Source: Ga0077555 sp963741565 (GTDB lineage Bacteria > Pseudomonadota > Alphaproteobacteria > Rhizobiales > Hyphomicrobiaceae). From it: a stretch of DNA of 64,000 bases. The notes beneath the pieces are model-generated. The model worked only from the letters and a program-made list of their open reading frames with translations. It was not told the origin of the DNA and did no database searches. A program made the position numbers and the translations under genes. Below are positions 9,198 to 18,622 of the stretch, piece by piece. The DNA lies in contig CAVUIK010000017.1 in the NCBI GenBank assembly GCA_963741565.1, forward strand, positions 342,511 through 406,510. Reading direction: 5' to 3'. How positions within the stretch are numbered: the stretch's first letter is position 1; each line of letters begins with the position of its first letter.

Positions 9198-9887
9198 ATG
9201 GACAAGATCCCCGAACCCACCCTTGACGTCCGATCTGCGGTGACCGGGCGCAAATCGGTTCGCGGATTCAAGGCCGATCCGGTGCCACACGCCTTGATTT
9301 TGCGCATTCTCGATGACGCGGCGCGCGCGCCCAGCGGCACCAACACGCAGCCGTGGCGGGTCCGCGCCGTCACCGGCGCCGCGAAGGACCGCCTTACGCG
9401 CGAGGTCAGCGCAGCAGCGGCCAAAGGACCCAAAACCGACGAATACCGCTATAGCCCCGATCCGCTCCCCGAGCCATATCTATCACGGCGGCGCAAGGTC
9501 GGCTTCGAGCTCTATGGCATCGCCGGGATCGCTCGCAATGATATGGAGGGCCGCGCCCGCCAGGCGCTCAAGAACTACACGTTTTTCGGAGCCCCGGTCG
9601 GCCTCTTCTTCACGATGGACCGGCGGCTGGAATATGGCTCATGGCTCGATCTCGGCATGTTCATGCAAAACGTCATGGTGCTGGCGCGCGGCTACGGCCT
9701 CGAGACGTGCCCGCAGGCGGCCTGGGTCTACTTCGGATCGGCCGTGCACAAGGCGTTGCCGCTTCCCGACGACGAGATCCTGATCTCGGGCATGGCGCTC
9801 GGCTATCCCGATTGGGATGTCGTCGAGAACAAGCTCGTCACGGAGCGGGTGCCCGCCGCTGAGTTTACAACTTTTCTCGAGACCTGA
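9198..9887 (+). CDS. nitroreductase-family FMN oxidoreductase
   Basis: 229 residues. The start ATG at 9198 has GAGAGAG about 9 nt upstream; in-frame codons further up look non-coding. The N-terminal FMN phosphate-binding region reads GRKSVRGF, and the family signature R-A-P-S-G-T-N-T-Q-P-W is at about residues 45-55. The C-terminal GLETCPQAAW and an ALGYPDW segment are also typical. The family reduces nitroaromatics, quinones or flavins with NAD(P)H as FMN-bound dimers. The MFS carrier begins 46 nt downstream and may be co-transcribed, hinting at handling and transport of one aromatic or nitro compound (inference). Confidence 0.88.
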   Translation: MDKIPEPTLDVRSAVTGRKSVRGFKADPVPHALILRILDDAARAPSGTNTQPWRVRAVTGAAKDRLTREVSAAAAKGPKTDEYRYSPDPLPEPYLSRRRKVGFELYGIAGIARNDMEGRARQALKNYTFFGAPVGLFFTMDRRLEYGSWLDLGMFMQNVMVLARGYGLETCPQAAWVYFGSAVHKALPLPDDEILISGMALGYPDWDVVENKLVTERVPAAEFTTFLET

Positions 9888-9933
9888 GCGCGCTGGCGTT
9901 CGCAACCGGCCCATCCCGCCGCCAGGAGACGCC

Positions 9934-11247
9934 TTGAGCGCCACAAGCCCGCAACCCGCCGACGCACCGCCTGCCGACGCCAGCCGCGGCTTTCTTATCG
10001 TCCTGGTCGCATTGACATTCGTGATGAATACGGTCGGCCGCGGAGTCACTGAAACGTTCGCCGTGTTTCTGCTGCCAGTCCAGAAGATGCTTGGCGCCAC
10101 ACGCCCGGAGATGACCGCCACCTATTCGATCTACATGCTCGCCTACGGCTTTTCGGCGCCATTCGCGGGTCAGCTGATCGACCGTCTCGGCGCCCGCGTC
10201 ACCTATGGCTTTGGTCTGCTGGCGCTCGGCGCGGGGTATGCGCTTGCCGGCGAGGTGACGGCGATCTGGCAGTATTACATTTGCGTCGGTCTGCTCGGCG
10301 GCCTTGGTTCGGCAACGCTTGGCATGGTGGTCGCCTCGAGCCTGATCTCGCGCTGGTTCACGACGCGGATCGGATCGGTGATGTCACTCCCCTACGCCGC
10401 GATCGGCGCGGGCATGTTGCTGTTCCCGCCGGCCACGCAGCTATTGATCGACGCATCCGGTCCACGCCAGGCGCATCGAGTTCTCGGGCTTGCCGTACTC
10501 GCGCTGATTCCGCTGCTGATGGTCTTGCCGCTCGGCCGGATGTCGCAAGGCTCGCAGACCTGGCGCCTGCAGCGGGAGCGGCAGACGGCAACCGCCAGCG
10601 GGCCGTGGACGGTCTCGGCCGCGCTCAGGACCGGAGCATTCTGGGGGCTGTTCATGGCCTATTTCTGGACCTCGGTCGCCGCTTACAGCGTGCTGCCGCA
10701 GTCGGTCGCCTATCTGATCGAGCAAGGATTCGACCCGCTGTTTGCGGCCAGCGCTTTCGGCATGGCGGGGGCGCTGTCGGCGGTTGGCATCGTGGTAATC
10801 GGCTGGATGTCGGACCGGTTCGGCCGGTTGGGAACGGTGACGCTGTCCTACATCTCATCGATCATCGGCACATCGTCGCTGATCGCGGTGGCCGTCATGC
10901 CGTCGCTGATCTTCGTCTACGGGTTCGTGATTTTCTTTGGGCTTATGCAGGGCGCGCGTGGCCCGATCATCGTGGCGCTGATCTCAATTCTGTTCCGGGG
11001 CGGGGCCGTGGGCAGCATTTTCGGCACTCTGTCGCTGGCGCTCGGCATCGGGGCAGGGGCCGGTTCCCTGCTATCGGGTTACCTGCACGAGATCACCGGC
11101 GCCTACCACGCCTCGTTCGCGTTGGGCGCGTTCGGCTCGGCGATGGGACTCGCGATGTTTTGGCTGGTCCCGAGCGTGCGGCGCGAGCAGATCCAGGCGC
11201 GCCCCACCGAAGGGCAAAGCCGACAGCCGACCGGCCCGATCACCTGA
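9934..11247 (+). CDS. MFS transporter, 12 transmembrane segments
   Basis: 437 residues from a TTG at 9934, chosen because CAGGAGA lies 5 nt upstream and because the upstream in-frame stretch overlaps the nitroreductase and looks non-coding. Hydrophobic segments are arranged as two blocks of six, with the MFS loop motif between TM2 and TM3 (GQLIDRLGARVTYG) and its repeat in the second half (GWMSDRFGRLG). This places it in the inner membrane as a proton-linked or facilitated carrier. The substrate is not evident; the family includes oxalate/formate- and monocarboxylate-like carriers with this layout. It follows the nitroreductase closely and converges on the universal stress protein gene. Confidence 0.88.
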   Translation: MSATSPQPADAPPADASRGFLIVLVALTFVMNTVGRGVTETFAVFLLPVQKMLGATRPEMTATYSIYMLAYGFSAPFAGQLIDRLGARVTYGFGLLALGAGYALAGEVTAIWQYYICVGLLGGLGSATLGMVVASSLISRWFTTRIGSVMSLPYAAIGAGMLLFPPATQLLIDASGPRQAHRVLGLAVLALIPLLMVLPLGRMSQGSQTWRLQRERQTATASGPWTVSAALRTGAFWGLFMAYFWTSVAAYSVLPQSVAYLIEQGFDPLFAASAFGMAGALSAVGIVVIGWMSDRFGRLGTVTLSYISSIIGTSSLIAVAVMPSLIFVYGFVIFFGLMQGARGPIIVALISILFRGGAVGSIFGTLSLALGIGAGAGSLLSGYLHEITGAYHASFALGAFGSAMGLAMFWLVPSVRREQIQARPTEGQSRQPTGPIT

Positions 11248-11274
11248 GGGCCGGTCGCTGGCGGTCACGGATGC

Positions 11275-12084
11275 TCACCGGGCCATCAGCAGCGGCAACG
11301 GACTGTGCGTGAGCAAGTGGCTGGTGGCGCCGCCAAAGATCATCTGGCGCAAGCGGCTCTGGGTGTAGGCACCCTTGACGATCAGATCGGCGCCAAGCTT
11401 CTGGGCTTCCGAAATCAGCACCTCGCCCGGCTTGCGACCGCCATTGCCGATCGACATCTCTCGGGCATTGACGCCGTTGGCGGCGAGCCAGTCCCGCGCT
11501 TGCTCGCCGCTGGGCCCGGGCACCGTCAGGCCGTCGATGCTCAAGACCGTCACACTCTTGGCCTGCCGCAGAACCGGCATTGCCGATGCCGTCGCGCGCG
11601 CCTGTTCGGTGCTGCAGTTCCAGGAGACCACGACGTTCTCGCCCATCACGCTCGGCGCCTTGGGGGGCGCTACAAGGACGGCTTGGCCGCTCTCGAACAG
11701 CGCGCTTTCAAGCGTCGTCATGCGCGGGCCACCACCACCCGCCGTCGGGCGCCCGAGGACGACGATGTCATAGACGCGCGCAAGGCCGCCGAGGGCGGAG
11801 TCGTCGATCGACGGCCCTCCACGCCAGCGGTGCTTGATGCCGTCGCATGCCGCCATGTGGCGCTCGAACTCGGCCCTCGCCTTGCCGACGAACTCGGCAT
11901 CGTTCCAATCGGCCGGTGGGAATGTGACCGCAACGATCGGATCGGGTGCAACAATCTCGACGTGAATCGGGCGCAACGCCACGCCTTCGGTGGCGCCGCC
12001 GACGCGCCGCGCCAGCAACTCGGCGCACTTCAGCACCGAGATCATAATCTCACTTTGATCAGTGGGAACGAGGATCGACTTCAT
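11275..12084 (-). CDS. universal stress protein, UspA family, tandem-domain size
   Basis: 269 residues with a GGAGG upstream of ATG 12084. The N-terminal half starts MKSILVPTDQS, the usual beta1 and loop of a Usp fold. The C-terminal half ends with GAYTQSRLRQMIFGGATSHLL, the ATP-loop-like G-2X-G-9X-G(S/T) region seen in alphaproteobacterial UspA. The length fits two Usp domains in one chain, although the N-terminal copy lacks a clear ATP loop. These cytoplasmic proteins accumulate under stress or starvation. It stands alone, with a 130-nt spacer to the M81 operon. Confidence 0.88.
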   Translation of the reverse strand: MKSILVPTDQSEIMISVLKCAELLARRVGGATEGVALRPIHVEIVAPDPIVAVTFPPADWNDAEFVGKARAEFERHMAACDGIKHRWRGGPSIDDSALGGLARVYDIVVLGRPTAGGGGPRMTTLESALFESGQAVLVAPPKAPSVMGENVVVSWNCSTEQARATASAMPVLRQAKSVTVLSIDGLTVPGPSGEQARDWLAANGVNAREMSIGNGGRKPGEVLISEAQKLGADLIVKGAYTQSRLRQMIFGGATSHLLTHSPLPLLMAR

Positions 12085-12216
12085 GGCCTACCTCCAAGAA
12101 ACGGACAGTCGTGTGGAGCCATTCCGGCTTCTCACGCAACGAACCTAACATGATTTGTAGAAGTCGGCTGCAGAACAGTGAGCGCAATTGAAGATTAACC
12201 GTAGCGGCTCCAGCGC

Positions 12217-13701
12217 CTAATCGAGGTCCAGCGGATAGATGGGGCGCCGCACCTTCCGGAACGGCAATCGGCGGATGTCGTGCGAGGTGATCCCACCGCC
12301 CTCGTCTACCACGATGATCTCCGCGGCGATCGGCGCGTAAGCCGCCCGGAAATGCTGCATCGATTTGACGGCCAGGACGCTCGCCGCCTTCGGGTCGATG
12401 CCGCCGATTTCGAAGTAGCCGAGGTCGTAGTTCTGGAAGCGTTTGGATCCGATCACGATCGATACCCCGCCTACCTTGAAGGTCGCCGTCGGTCCGAGAT
12501 TGATGTGCATGCCCGTCATCATCGGCCCGCGAATCGTGAAGCGGCCGTCCGAGACGCAGGTGACCTTGCCGGTTGCCATTATCGGGCCGCCGAAGCCCGG
12601 ATCGATCTTGCCGCCGACCCGCAACGACAGTGTCGCGCCGACGCCGGCGTTGTGGCAGGCCGCGGCACTCTCGGGATCGAAGATCGGCGACATGGCGGCG
12701 TTTTCGAGCCCTGCATCGATCATGCCTCGCAGCAGGCCAGTCGAGTCCGAGTAGCCGCCGCCGCCGGGATTGTCTGCGAAGTCGGCGAGCACCACGGGCG
12801 AACCTGGCCATCCATTGCGCTTCGCACGCGCGACCGCATCGGCGACCGTGGAGAACGTCACGGTCTTGACGTGGCGCGTGTCCCAGATGTGTCCGAGCAG
12901 GCTGTCCGCTAGCTGCTGGTAACGTGCATCGGCTCCGTCGCCGACGACCACAACCGTCGGCCCGACCTCAGGGATGTCGGCCTTGTAGAATCCCGCATTC
13001 ACCGATGCCGCGAGCACGCCGGCCTCCCGCTTGATCGCCGCGATCCGCTCCAGCGCGACGGTCATCGGCCCAGGTTGCGTGGTCCGGCCTTCGTCCACCC
13101 CCGTCATCGTCTTGGTGCGCGCCACCACCGTGCGCGGCCGGATCTTGCCATCGAGCGTTCGCGCGACGATGGCGACGGTCTCGGTGGCAATCTCGTACAT
13201 GTCGATATGCGGATAGGTGCGATAGCTGACCAGGATATCGGCCTCGCGCGCCATTTTGTCGGTGACATTTGCGTGGAGGTCGAGCGTCGCGGCAATGACC
13301 ACCTTGGAGCCGAGCACCGCCCGCAGCCGTGCCAGCAGCTCGCCTTCGCCATCGTCCACATGATCAGCAACCATGGCGCCGTGCAGGTTGAGAAGTACGG
13401 CATCGAACGGGCCGGAGTTCTCGGCATCAGCGAGAATTTCGGCAGCGATCGCCTCGTAGCACTCTCGGGTGAGCTTGCCCGACGGCGTGGCGTCGGCGAC
13501 CAGCGACAGGACCATGTCCCAGCCGTTCGCTTTGCCGCCGTCGATGAAGGCGGCGATCTCCGTATTGGTGCCGTTGTAGACGGTCGCGACTTCGGCACCG
13601 CGATGGAACGCGCGCGACCGATAGGCGGCGAGGTCCGTTGGCAGCACGGCGAACGTATTGGTCTCGTGCTTGAAGCCGGCAATCAGGACGCGCTTGGGCA
13701 T
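12217..13701 (-). CDS. M81 family metallopeptidase (MlrC/microcystinase-like)
   Basis: 494 residues, the normal length. It starts MPKRVLIAGFKHETNTF, a hallmark of MlrC-type proteins. Probable zinc ligands lie in NLHGAMV, ATLDLHANVT and YRTYPHIDM; the MlrC C-terminal domain covers roughly residues 300-480 (GKIDPGFGGP, GIDPKAASVLAVKSMQHFR). MlrC finishes microcystin breakdown in Sphingomonas, but most family members sit in amino-acid or amide catabolic operons with unknown substrates. It is the last gene of a five-gene minus-strand operon, 19 nt after the GGT-like gene, so it probably cleaves an amide intermediate of that pathway (inference). Confidence 0.88.
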   Translation of the reverse strand: MPKRVLIAGFKHETNTFAVLPTDLAAYRSRAFHRGAEVATVYNGTNTEIAAFIDGGKANGWDMVLSLVADATPSGKLTRECYEAIAAEILADAENSGPFDAVLLNLHGAMVADHVDDGEGELLARLRAVLGSKVVIAATLDLHANVTDKMAREADILVSYRTYPHIDMYEIATETVAIVARTLDGKIRPRTVVARTKTMTGVDEGRTTQPGPMTVALERIAAIKREAGVLAASVNAGFYKADIPEVGPTVVVVGDGADARYQQLADSLLGHIWDTRHVKTVTFSTVADAVARAKRNGWPGSPVVLADFADNPGGGGYSDSTGLLRGMIDAGLENAAMSPIFDPESAAACHNAGVGATLSLRVGGKIDPGFGGPIMATGKVTCVSDGRFTIRGPMMTGMHINLGPTATFKVGGVSIVIGSKRFQNYDLGYFEIGGIDPKAASVLAVKSMQHFRAAYAPIAAEIIVVDEGGGITSHDIRRLPFRKVRRPIYPLDLD

Positions 13702-13720
13702 TGTGTTTCCGATGTGCTGA

Positions 13721-15334
13721 TCAAACCATCACGGCCATGCCGTCGCGACCGGGATCGGCCCCGCCATCCAATTTTCCGTCGACGATGCGGATCGCGTGCA
13801 CGCCGGCAAAATGGAAGTTCATCGGCCAGCGGCGCACGGTGTATTCTCGCCGCTGAAGCTCGGCCTCGGTCGAACGCAGCACACGGTTGGTGATGTCGAG
13901 CGTATCGGACGTGGCATTGAAACGCGGCGCGTGAACGGCCTCTAGCGCCGACATGCCGAACTCCACGACGTTGAGAATGACCTGCAGGATACCCATGGCG
14001 ATGTAGGTGCCGCCGGGCGCCCCGAGCACCAGAAACGGCTTGTCATCCTTGAAGAGGATCGACGGCGCCATGGACGAGAACCGCGATTTTCCGGGCGCCA
14101 GCGAGCCGGGCCGGCCGGGGCGCGGATCGAACACCGCCATCGCGCCATTGTACATGAAGCCAAGCCCCTCGGTGACGACGCCCGAAGGTGTGCCAAGCGT
14201 ATGGGTCATCGTCGCGCAGACGCCGTTCTCGTCGACCGTCGTGACGTGAGTCGTGTCCGCGCTTTCCTTGCCCCCGCCGCTCTTGAGGCGCGGCACGCGG
14301 GTTTTTTCGCCGCGTTTGATGCGCGCGGCCAGCGGCCTTGCGTAGTCCTTAGAGGTCAACTCGGCGAGCGGCACTGTGACGAACCGCGGATCACCGACCT
14401 TGGTATCCTTGTCGACAGTCGCGATCTTCATCGCTTCGGCGACCGTTGCGATGTAGTCCGGCGAGTTGTGGCCCATCGCCTTCAGGTCGAAGTTCTCGAG
14501 AATATTGAGCATCTCGATCAGCATGACGCCGCCGCCTGGCGGGCGGTTCGTGGAGATGCGAATCCCCCGATATGTGCCCCATAGCGGCTCCACGGTTTCA
14601 GGCGCCGCCGCCTTCAGGTCGGCGAGCGTGATCAGGCCGCCGTTCGCCGTCATGTCGGCCGCGATGCGGCGTGCGATCTCGCCGTTGTAGAAATCCTCGA
14701 CGCCGTGCTCGGCGACCCGGCGCAGGGTCGATGCCAGATCGGGATTGCGCAACGTCTCACCGACGGCATGAAGCTTGCCATTCGGCTTGGCGTAGATTTT
14801 TCGCGTGGCTGGCAGCTTCGTCAGAAACTCGGCGTGCGGGGCGCGGCCTTCGGTCGGCACCTGGTTCCAATAGGCAGCGACGTGCGGGCGCACCATGAAG
14901 CCGTCTTGCGCATAGTGGATGGCCGGGCCGAGCAGGTCCTTGAGCCGCATCGTGCCATAGCGCTTCAAGGCTTCGTCGAGACCCTTGATAGTCATCGGCG
15001 AGGTGATCGCACCATAGCCGATTTCGTTCACGCGACCTTCCAGCAGGAAGCCGAAACCGTCCTCGGCTTCCCCGATCAGCAGCTTCTCCCACATGTCGGG
15101 TTTTACGCCGAGCGGTGCGCGGCCGTGAAAATCGTGACAGACGTGGCGGCCGTTCTTCGGGTCGTAAACCTGCAACGAGCCGAAACCGGCAATTCCACAC
15201 ATCTGCGGATCGACAGCGGTTTGAACCAAGGCCGTGGCAACAGCGGCGTCGACTGCGTTGCCACCAGCCTTGAGGGCCTCGATGCCCGCTTCGACGGCCT
15301 CAGGCTGGGCCGCGCAAACCATGCCGTGAGTCAT
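13721..15334 (-). CDS. gamma-glutamyltransferase-family Ntn hydrolase
   Basis: 537 residues from ATG 15334, which has GAGGAGA 5 nt upstream. The GGT fold is clear: GGNAVDAAVAT near the N-terminus, then the autoprocessing site S-A-D-T-T-H-V-T-T-V-D, where the second-chain N-terminal Thr becomes the nucleophile, and PSGVVTEGLGF and GAPGGTYI further on. No signal peptide is visible, so the enzyme is probably cytoplasmic, unlike the periplasmic glutathione-degrading GGTs. The family also contains acylases that cut N-acyl side chains. Sitting between an M81 peptidase and an aromatic hydroxylase, it may remove a gamma-glutamyl or acyl group from the pathway substrate (inference). Confidence 0.9.
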   Translation of the reverse strand: MTHGMVCAAQPEAVEAGIEALKAGGNAVDAAVATALVQTAVDPQMCGIAGFGSLQVYDPKNGRHVCHDFHGRAPLGVKPDMWEKLLIGEAEDGFGFLLEGRVNEIGYGAITSPMTIKGLDEALKRYGTMRLKDLLGPAIHYAQDGFMVRPHVAAYWNQVPTEGRAPHAEFLTKLPATRKIYAKPNGKLHAVGETLRNPDLASTLRRVAEHGVEDFYNGEIARRIAADMTANGGLITLADLKAAAPETVEPLWGTYRGIRISTNRPPGGGVMLIEMLNILENFDLKAMGHNSPDYIATVAEAMKIATVDKDTKVGDPRFVTVPLAELTSKDYARPLAARIKRGEKTRVPRLKSGGGKESADTTHVTTVDENGVCATMTHTLGTPSGVVTEGLGFMYNGAMAVFDPRPGRPGSLAPGKSRFSSMAPSILFKDDKPFLVLGAPGGTYIAMGILQVILNVVEFGMSALEAVHAPRFNATSDTLDITNRVLRSTEAELQRREYTVRRWPMNFHFAGVHAIRIVDGKLDGGADPGRDGMAVMV

Positions 15335-15411
15335 GTGGGTCTCCTCGTTCAAGGCCTCAAGCTGCAGGTTGGGTCGGTGCGACCCCGCCCGTCAATAGCG
15401 GCCGTAGACAG

Positions 15412-17076
15412 TCACGTAGCGAAAAACGGCGGCCGCAGACCTGCGCCGCGGACGTGATCGATCAATGCAAGCGGATCAGCAGGGGCATTGTCGCCGCGCC
15501 AGGCAACGTGCTGGTCGGGGCGAGACAGCACCAGCGTTGTCGTGTAGGGCCCGTCGGCCCCGTGCGCTGGAGAAATATCAAGCACCGCGAACGGCACACC
15601 GCGCAACCGGGCTGCTGCCTCGAACCCGTCGGCTGCTAGTGTCGGATCAAGGCGCAGCAGGGTGAACGCCGGCCCAAGCGCGTCGTAGAGCGAGCGTCCG
15701 TCCTCAAGCCAGACGTGTGGTGTGCGGCAGCCCGGCACGGTCGCCGGCGTGAATGCGGACATGGTGTAAACAGGATGCGGCGCGCCATCGTAGGCGATGA
15801 TCGGCGAGGCGTCGTAGTAGGTGCCGAAATTGAGACCGCCGCAGCAGTACTGGTGCACGTTGATCTCGCAGCAAAGGCGCCCCATCTCGGCGCGAACCCG
15901 GTCGCCTTCGGACCCCGGGTTTTCGATCTCTGGCGGCACGGCACCGCGCCGGCGGATTTCCTTTTCGGCATGCGCCATGGCGAAGCGCGAGACCTGCTCG
16001 GTGATCGGCCGGCGCTCCGCCTCGTAGGCGTCGAGAATAGTTGCCGGCGCCCACCCGCCGAGATGCGCCGCAAGCAGCCACGACAAGTTCATGGCATCGG
16101 CGATGCCCGCATTCATGCCGTAGCCGCCATAGGGCACCCAGATGTGCGCCGCATCCCCGGCGATGAAGACGCGGCCCTTGCGGAATTGCGAAGCGACGAG
16201 CCGGCGGCCATACCAGTCTTCTTTCGAGAGAATGTCGTAGCGGAAGTCCGGGCCGACACCCAGGATACCCCGCACGGCCTCGTCGCGATCGACGGCGTCG
16301 AAATCCGTCTGTTCCGGTCGCATATAGTTGAACACCATCCACCGCTCGCGGCCATCGATGGCGATCACATTGCCGTTGCGGCGTGGGTTCACCGTATTGG
16401 TCATCCACGCGCGCTCGAACCCCTGCAGCGTGATCAACTCCGGGGCGCGAATGAAGGTTGCCTGAACGCGTTGCACGACTGCGTCACCTTCGAGCTCCGC
16501 CCCGATCGAGCGGCGCACCAGCGACCGGCCGCCGTCACAGCCGACGAGATAGCGGCATGACAGCCGGCGCGATGCCCCGGTGTCGAGGTTGCGGGCATGG
16601 ACGACGACCTCGTCCTCGTGCTGCTCGATGCGCTCGACCTCGGTGCGATTGAGGATCGCAATCTTCGGCTGGCGCTCTGCGTGGCGGAAGAGAACCGGCT
16701 CGAGGAAAATCTGATTGCCGCGATGCGGCGGCTCTGGCGTCGGCCAATGCCCGTCCGGACCGCTTTTGTCGCTGTAGCGATCGCGCCGGCAGGGGATGTG
16801 GATCCGCCCAAACTCGGGCCCGGTGAAGGCCGTGCGGTAGGCGATATCATTGGGGTAGTCCGCCGGCAAACCGGCATCGCGCAACGCGGTGGCGAGGCCG
16901 AGGCGGCGATAGACCTCCATCGAACGGGCGGAGACATGGTTGCACTTGGGCTCCGGCGGCTCGGCCGGATAGCGCCGCTCGATCACCATAACCTCGATGC
17001 CGCGCCAAGCCAGATCGAGCGCCATCGTCAGGCCAACGGGACCACCGCCGACGATTACTACGGGCGCTTCATCCAT
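15412..17076 (-). CDS. FAD-dependent aromatic-ring monooxygenase (PheA/TfdB/MhpA type)
   Basis: 554 residues from ATG 17076; another ATG three codons up is possible. The FAD-binding Rossmann motif VIVGGGPVGL is at the N-terminus, the DG motif is seen as VGCDGGRSLVR near residue 180, and the GD motif as RVFIAGDAAHIWVPYGGYGMN near residue 300. This is the three-motif layout of class A flavoprotein hydroxylases, and the C-terminal 170 residues form the thioredoxin-like tail of the phenol-hydroxylase subgroup. Such enzymes hydroxylate phenols or aromatic acids with NAD(P)H and O2. It is 18 nt downstream of the CoA-transferase B gene, fitting a ring-hydroxylation then CoA-activation pathway. Confidence 0.9.
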   Translation of the reverse strand: MDEAPVVIVGGGPVGLTMALDLAWRGIEVMVIERRYPAEPPEPKCNHVSARSMEVYRRLGLATALRDAGLPADYPNDIAYRTAFTGPEFGRIHIPCRRDRYSDKSGPDGHWPTPEPPHRGNQIFLEPVLFRHAERQPKIAILNRTEVERIEQHEDEVVVHARNLDTGASRRLSCRYLVGCDGGRSLVRRSIGAELEGDAVVQRVQATFIRAPELITLQGFERAWMTNTVNPRRNGNVIAIDGRERWMVFNYMRPEQTDFDAVDRDEAVRGILGVGPDFRYDILSKEDWYGRRLVASQFRKGRVFIAGDAAHIWVPYGGYGMNAGIADAMNLSWLLAAHLGGWAPATILDAYEAERRPITEQVSRFAMAHAEKEIRRRGAVPPEIENPGSEGDRVRAEMGRLCCEINVHQYCCGGLNFGTYYDASPIIAYDGAPHPVYTMSAFTPATVPGCRTPHVWLEDGRSLYDALGPAFTLLRLDPTLAADGFEAAARLRGVPFAVLDISPAHGADGPYTTTLVLSRPDQHVAWRGDNAPADPLALIDHVRGAGLRPPFFAT

Positions 17077-17118
17077 GGCCACCATTTCCAGCCCCGGCAA
17101 TTCGAGACACCGGTTTCG

Positions 17119-17808
17119 TCACGCCTCCGGCAGCTTGATCGGCGGCGCCTTGAGCGGCCGGCAATCCGGCGCGATCGTGAGTTTGGCGCCGGTTCGGCGC
17201 ACCACCTCGGCCGCGGTCATGCCATCCAGAATTTCTCGTGCGACAAAGCCCGACGGGGTTACGTCGACGACGGCGATGTCGGTGTAGACGCGCTTGACGC
17301 AGCGCTGTGCCGTGAGCGGCAAGGCGCAGGCATCGACCAGCCGCGGGGCACCCTTGCGCGTGTTGTGCTCCATGATCACCCAGAGCGAGCGGGCCGCCGC
17401 GGCCAGGTCCATCGCACCACCGACCAATGGACCCTTGTCCGGTACGCGCATGTCCCAGTTGGCGAGATCGCCGTTGACCGCAACCTCGAAGGCGCCGAGC
17501 ACCGACACATCGATATGGCCGCCGCGGATCATTGCGAACGAGGCCGCTGAATCGATAATGGTCGCGCCGGTCCGCAGCGTCACGCGCCGAGAGCCCGCGT
17601 CGACGAGATCGGTATCAATATGGCCTTCCGCCGCCAGCGGGCCGACGCCGATCACTCCATTTTCCGACTGCAGGAATACGTCGAGTTCCGGCTTGATGTA
17701 GTCGGCAACGGCGAGCGGCATGCCAAGGCCCAGATTTACGAGCGTCCCGTCGGCCACGTCCTGGGCGGCGCGCCACGCCATCTGCAAGCGGTTGAGCGGT
17801 TCGGCCAT
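17119..17808 (-). CDS. 3-oxoacid/3-oxoadipate-type CoA-transferase subunit B
   Basis: 229 residues, with AAGGAAT before ATG 17808. The catalytic Glu lies in the S-E-N-G-V-I-G motif near residue 50, which forms the glutamyl-CoA thioester in family I CoA-transferases. Glycine-rich NLGLGMP and the GGAMDLAAAA segment are also typical. It acts with the A subunit encoded 17 nt upstream, moving CoA from succinyl-CoA or acetyl-CoA to a 3-oxoacid. Similarity fits PcaJ/ScoB; substrate specificity cannot be read from the sequence, so no symbol is given. The neighbouring ring hydroxylase makes a ring-cleavage-derived acid plausible (inference). Confidence 0.9.
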   Translation of the reverse strand: MAEPLNRLQMAWRAAQDVADGTLVNLGLGMPLAVADYIKPELDVFLQSENGVIGVGPLAAEGHIDTDLVDAGSRRVTLRTGATIIDSAASFAMIRGGHIDVSVLGAFEVAVNGDLANWDMRVPDKGPLVGGAMDLAAAARSLWVIMEHNTRKGAPRLVDACALPLTAQRCVKRVYTDIAVVDVTPSGFVAREILDGMTAAEVVRRTGAKLTIAPDCRPLKAPPIKLPEA

Positions 17809-17825
17809 GCTGTATTCCTTCCGGG

Positions 17826-18497
17826 TCAGTTGGGCGCCTTAACGACGCGATCGATGTAGACGCCCGGAAGCTGGGCGCGCGTGTGGGGGATCGGTTCAGG
17901 CTCGATGGCGCGCACCTCGGCGACCGTCAGCCTTGCGGCCGTCGCCATGGCGGGACCGAAGTTCGCTTGCGCGAAGCGAAACGTCAGGTTGCCGTAGCGA
18001 TCGGCGGTATCGGCGCGCACCAGCGCCAGCTCACCCTCGATCGCAGGTTCGAGCACATAATCGCGCCCCTTGAAGGCGCGCACCTCTTTGCCGCGCGTCA
18101 GATCCGTGCCGACGCCGACCGGCGTATAGAAGGCTGGAATGCCGGCGCCACCGGCGCGGATCGCTTCTGCAAACGTTCCCTGCGGCAGGCAGACGAGCTC
18201 GATCTTGCCAGCCTTCAGAAGCTTCTCGAACGGCGAGAGATCCTTGCCAGCGCCGCGTGCTGCCGAGCAGATGACCTTGGCGACTTGCCCGGCTTCGATC
18301 AACTCGTGGGTCAATGAATAGCGGTGCGTCGCCGAGTTGACGACGAGTGTCAGACCTTTCGCACCCCGTTCGCGCAATCCGCGGATCAGAACGTTCGGGA
18401 AGCCAGCGCCACCAAAGCCTGAAATGAAAACCGTCGATCCGTCCTTCACGCCGGCCAGCGCCTCGGCGGCGGTGGCGACTTGCTTGTCGATTGGCAT
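17826..18497 (-). CDS. 3-oxoacid/3-oxoadipate-type CoA-transferase subunit A
   Basis: 223 residues from ATG 18497. It shows the subunit A features: an early glycine-rich CoA-binding stretch (GSTVFISGFGGAGFPNVLI), QGTFAEAIRAGGAGIPAF, and a late DRYGNLTFRFAQANFGP segment. It is the first gene of the operon that continues into subunit B, the flavin monooxygenase, the GGT-like hydrolase and the M81 peptidase. A 125-bp spacer separates it from the divergent aldo/keto reductase gene at 18623, so that spacer holds the operon promoter. PcaI and ScoA are the nearest named relatives; which acid is activated is open. Confidence 0.9.
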   Translation of the reverse strand: MPIDKQVATAAEALAGVKDGSTVFISGFGGAGFPNVLIRGLRERGAKGLTLVVNSATHRYSLTHELIEAGQVAKVICSAARGAGKDLSPFEKLLKAGKIELVCLPQGTFAEAIRAGGAGIPAFYTPVGVGTDLTRGKEVRAFKGRDYVLEPAIEGELALVRADTADRYGNLTFRFAQANFGPAMATAARLTVAEVRAIEPEPIPHTRAQLPGVYIDRVVKAPN

Positions 18498-18622
18498 GTG
18501 CGATGACCATCCTGCTTGACCGGTCGAGAGTAGCCGCCATTTGCGGGCTGCGCGAGCCCCGACTTGACGGTCGGCGAAAGACCATTTGTAGATGGCGTGT
18601 CAGGACTGCTCAGGAGGGTTTC

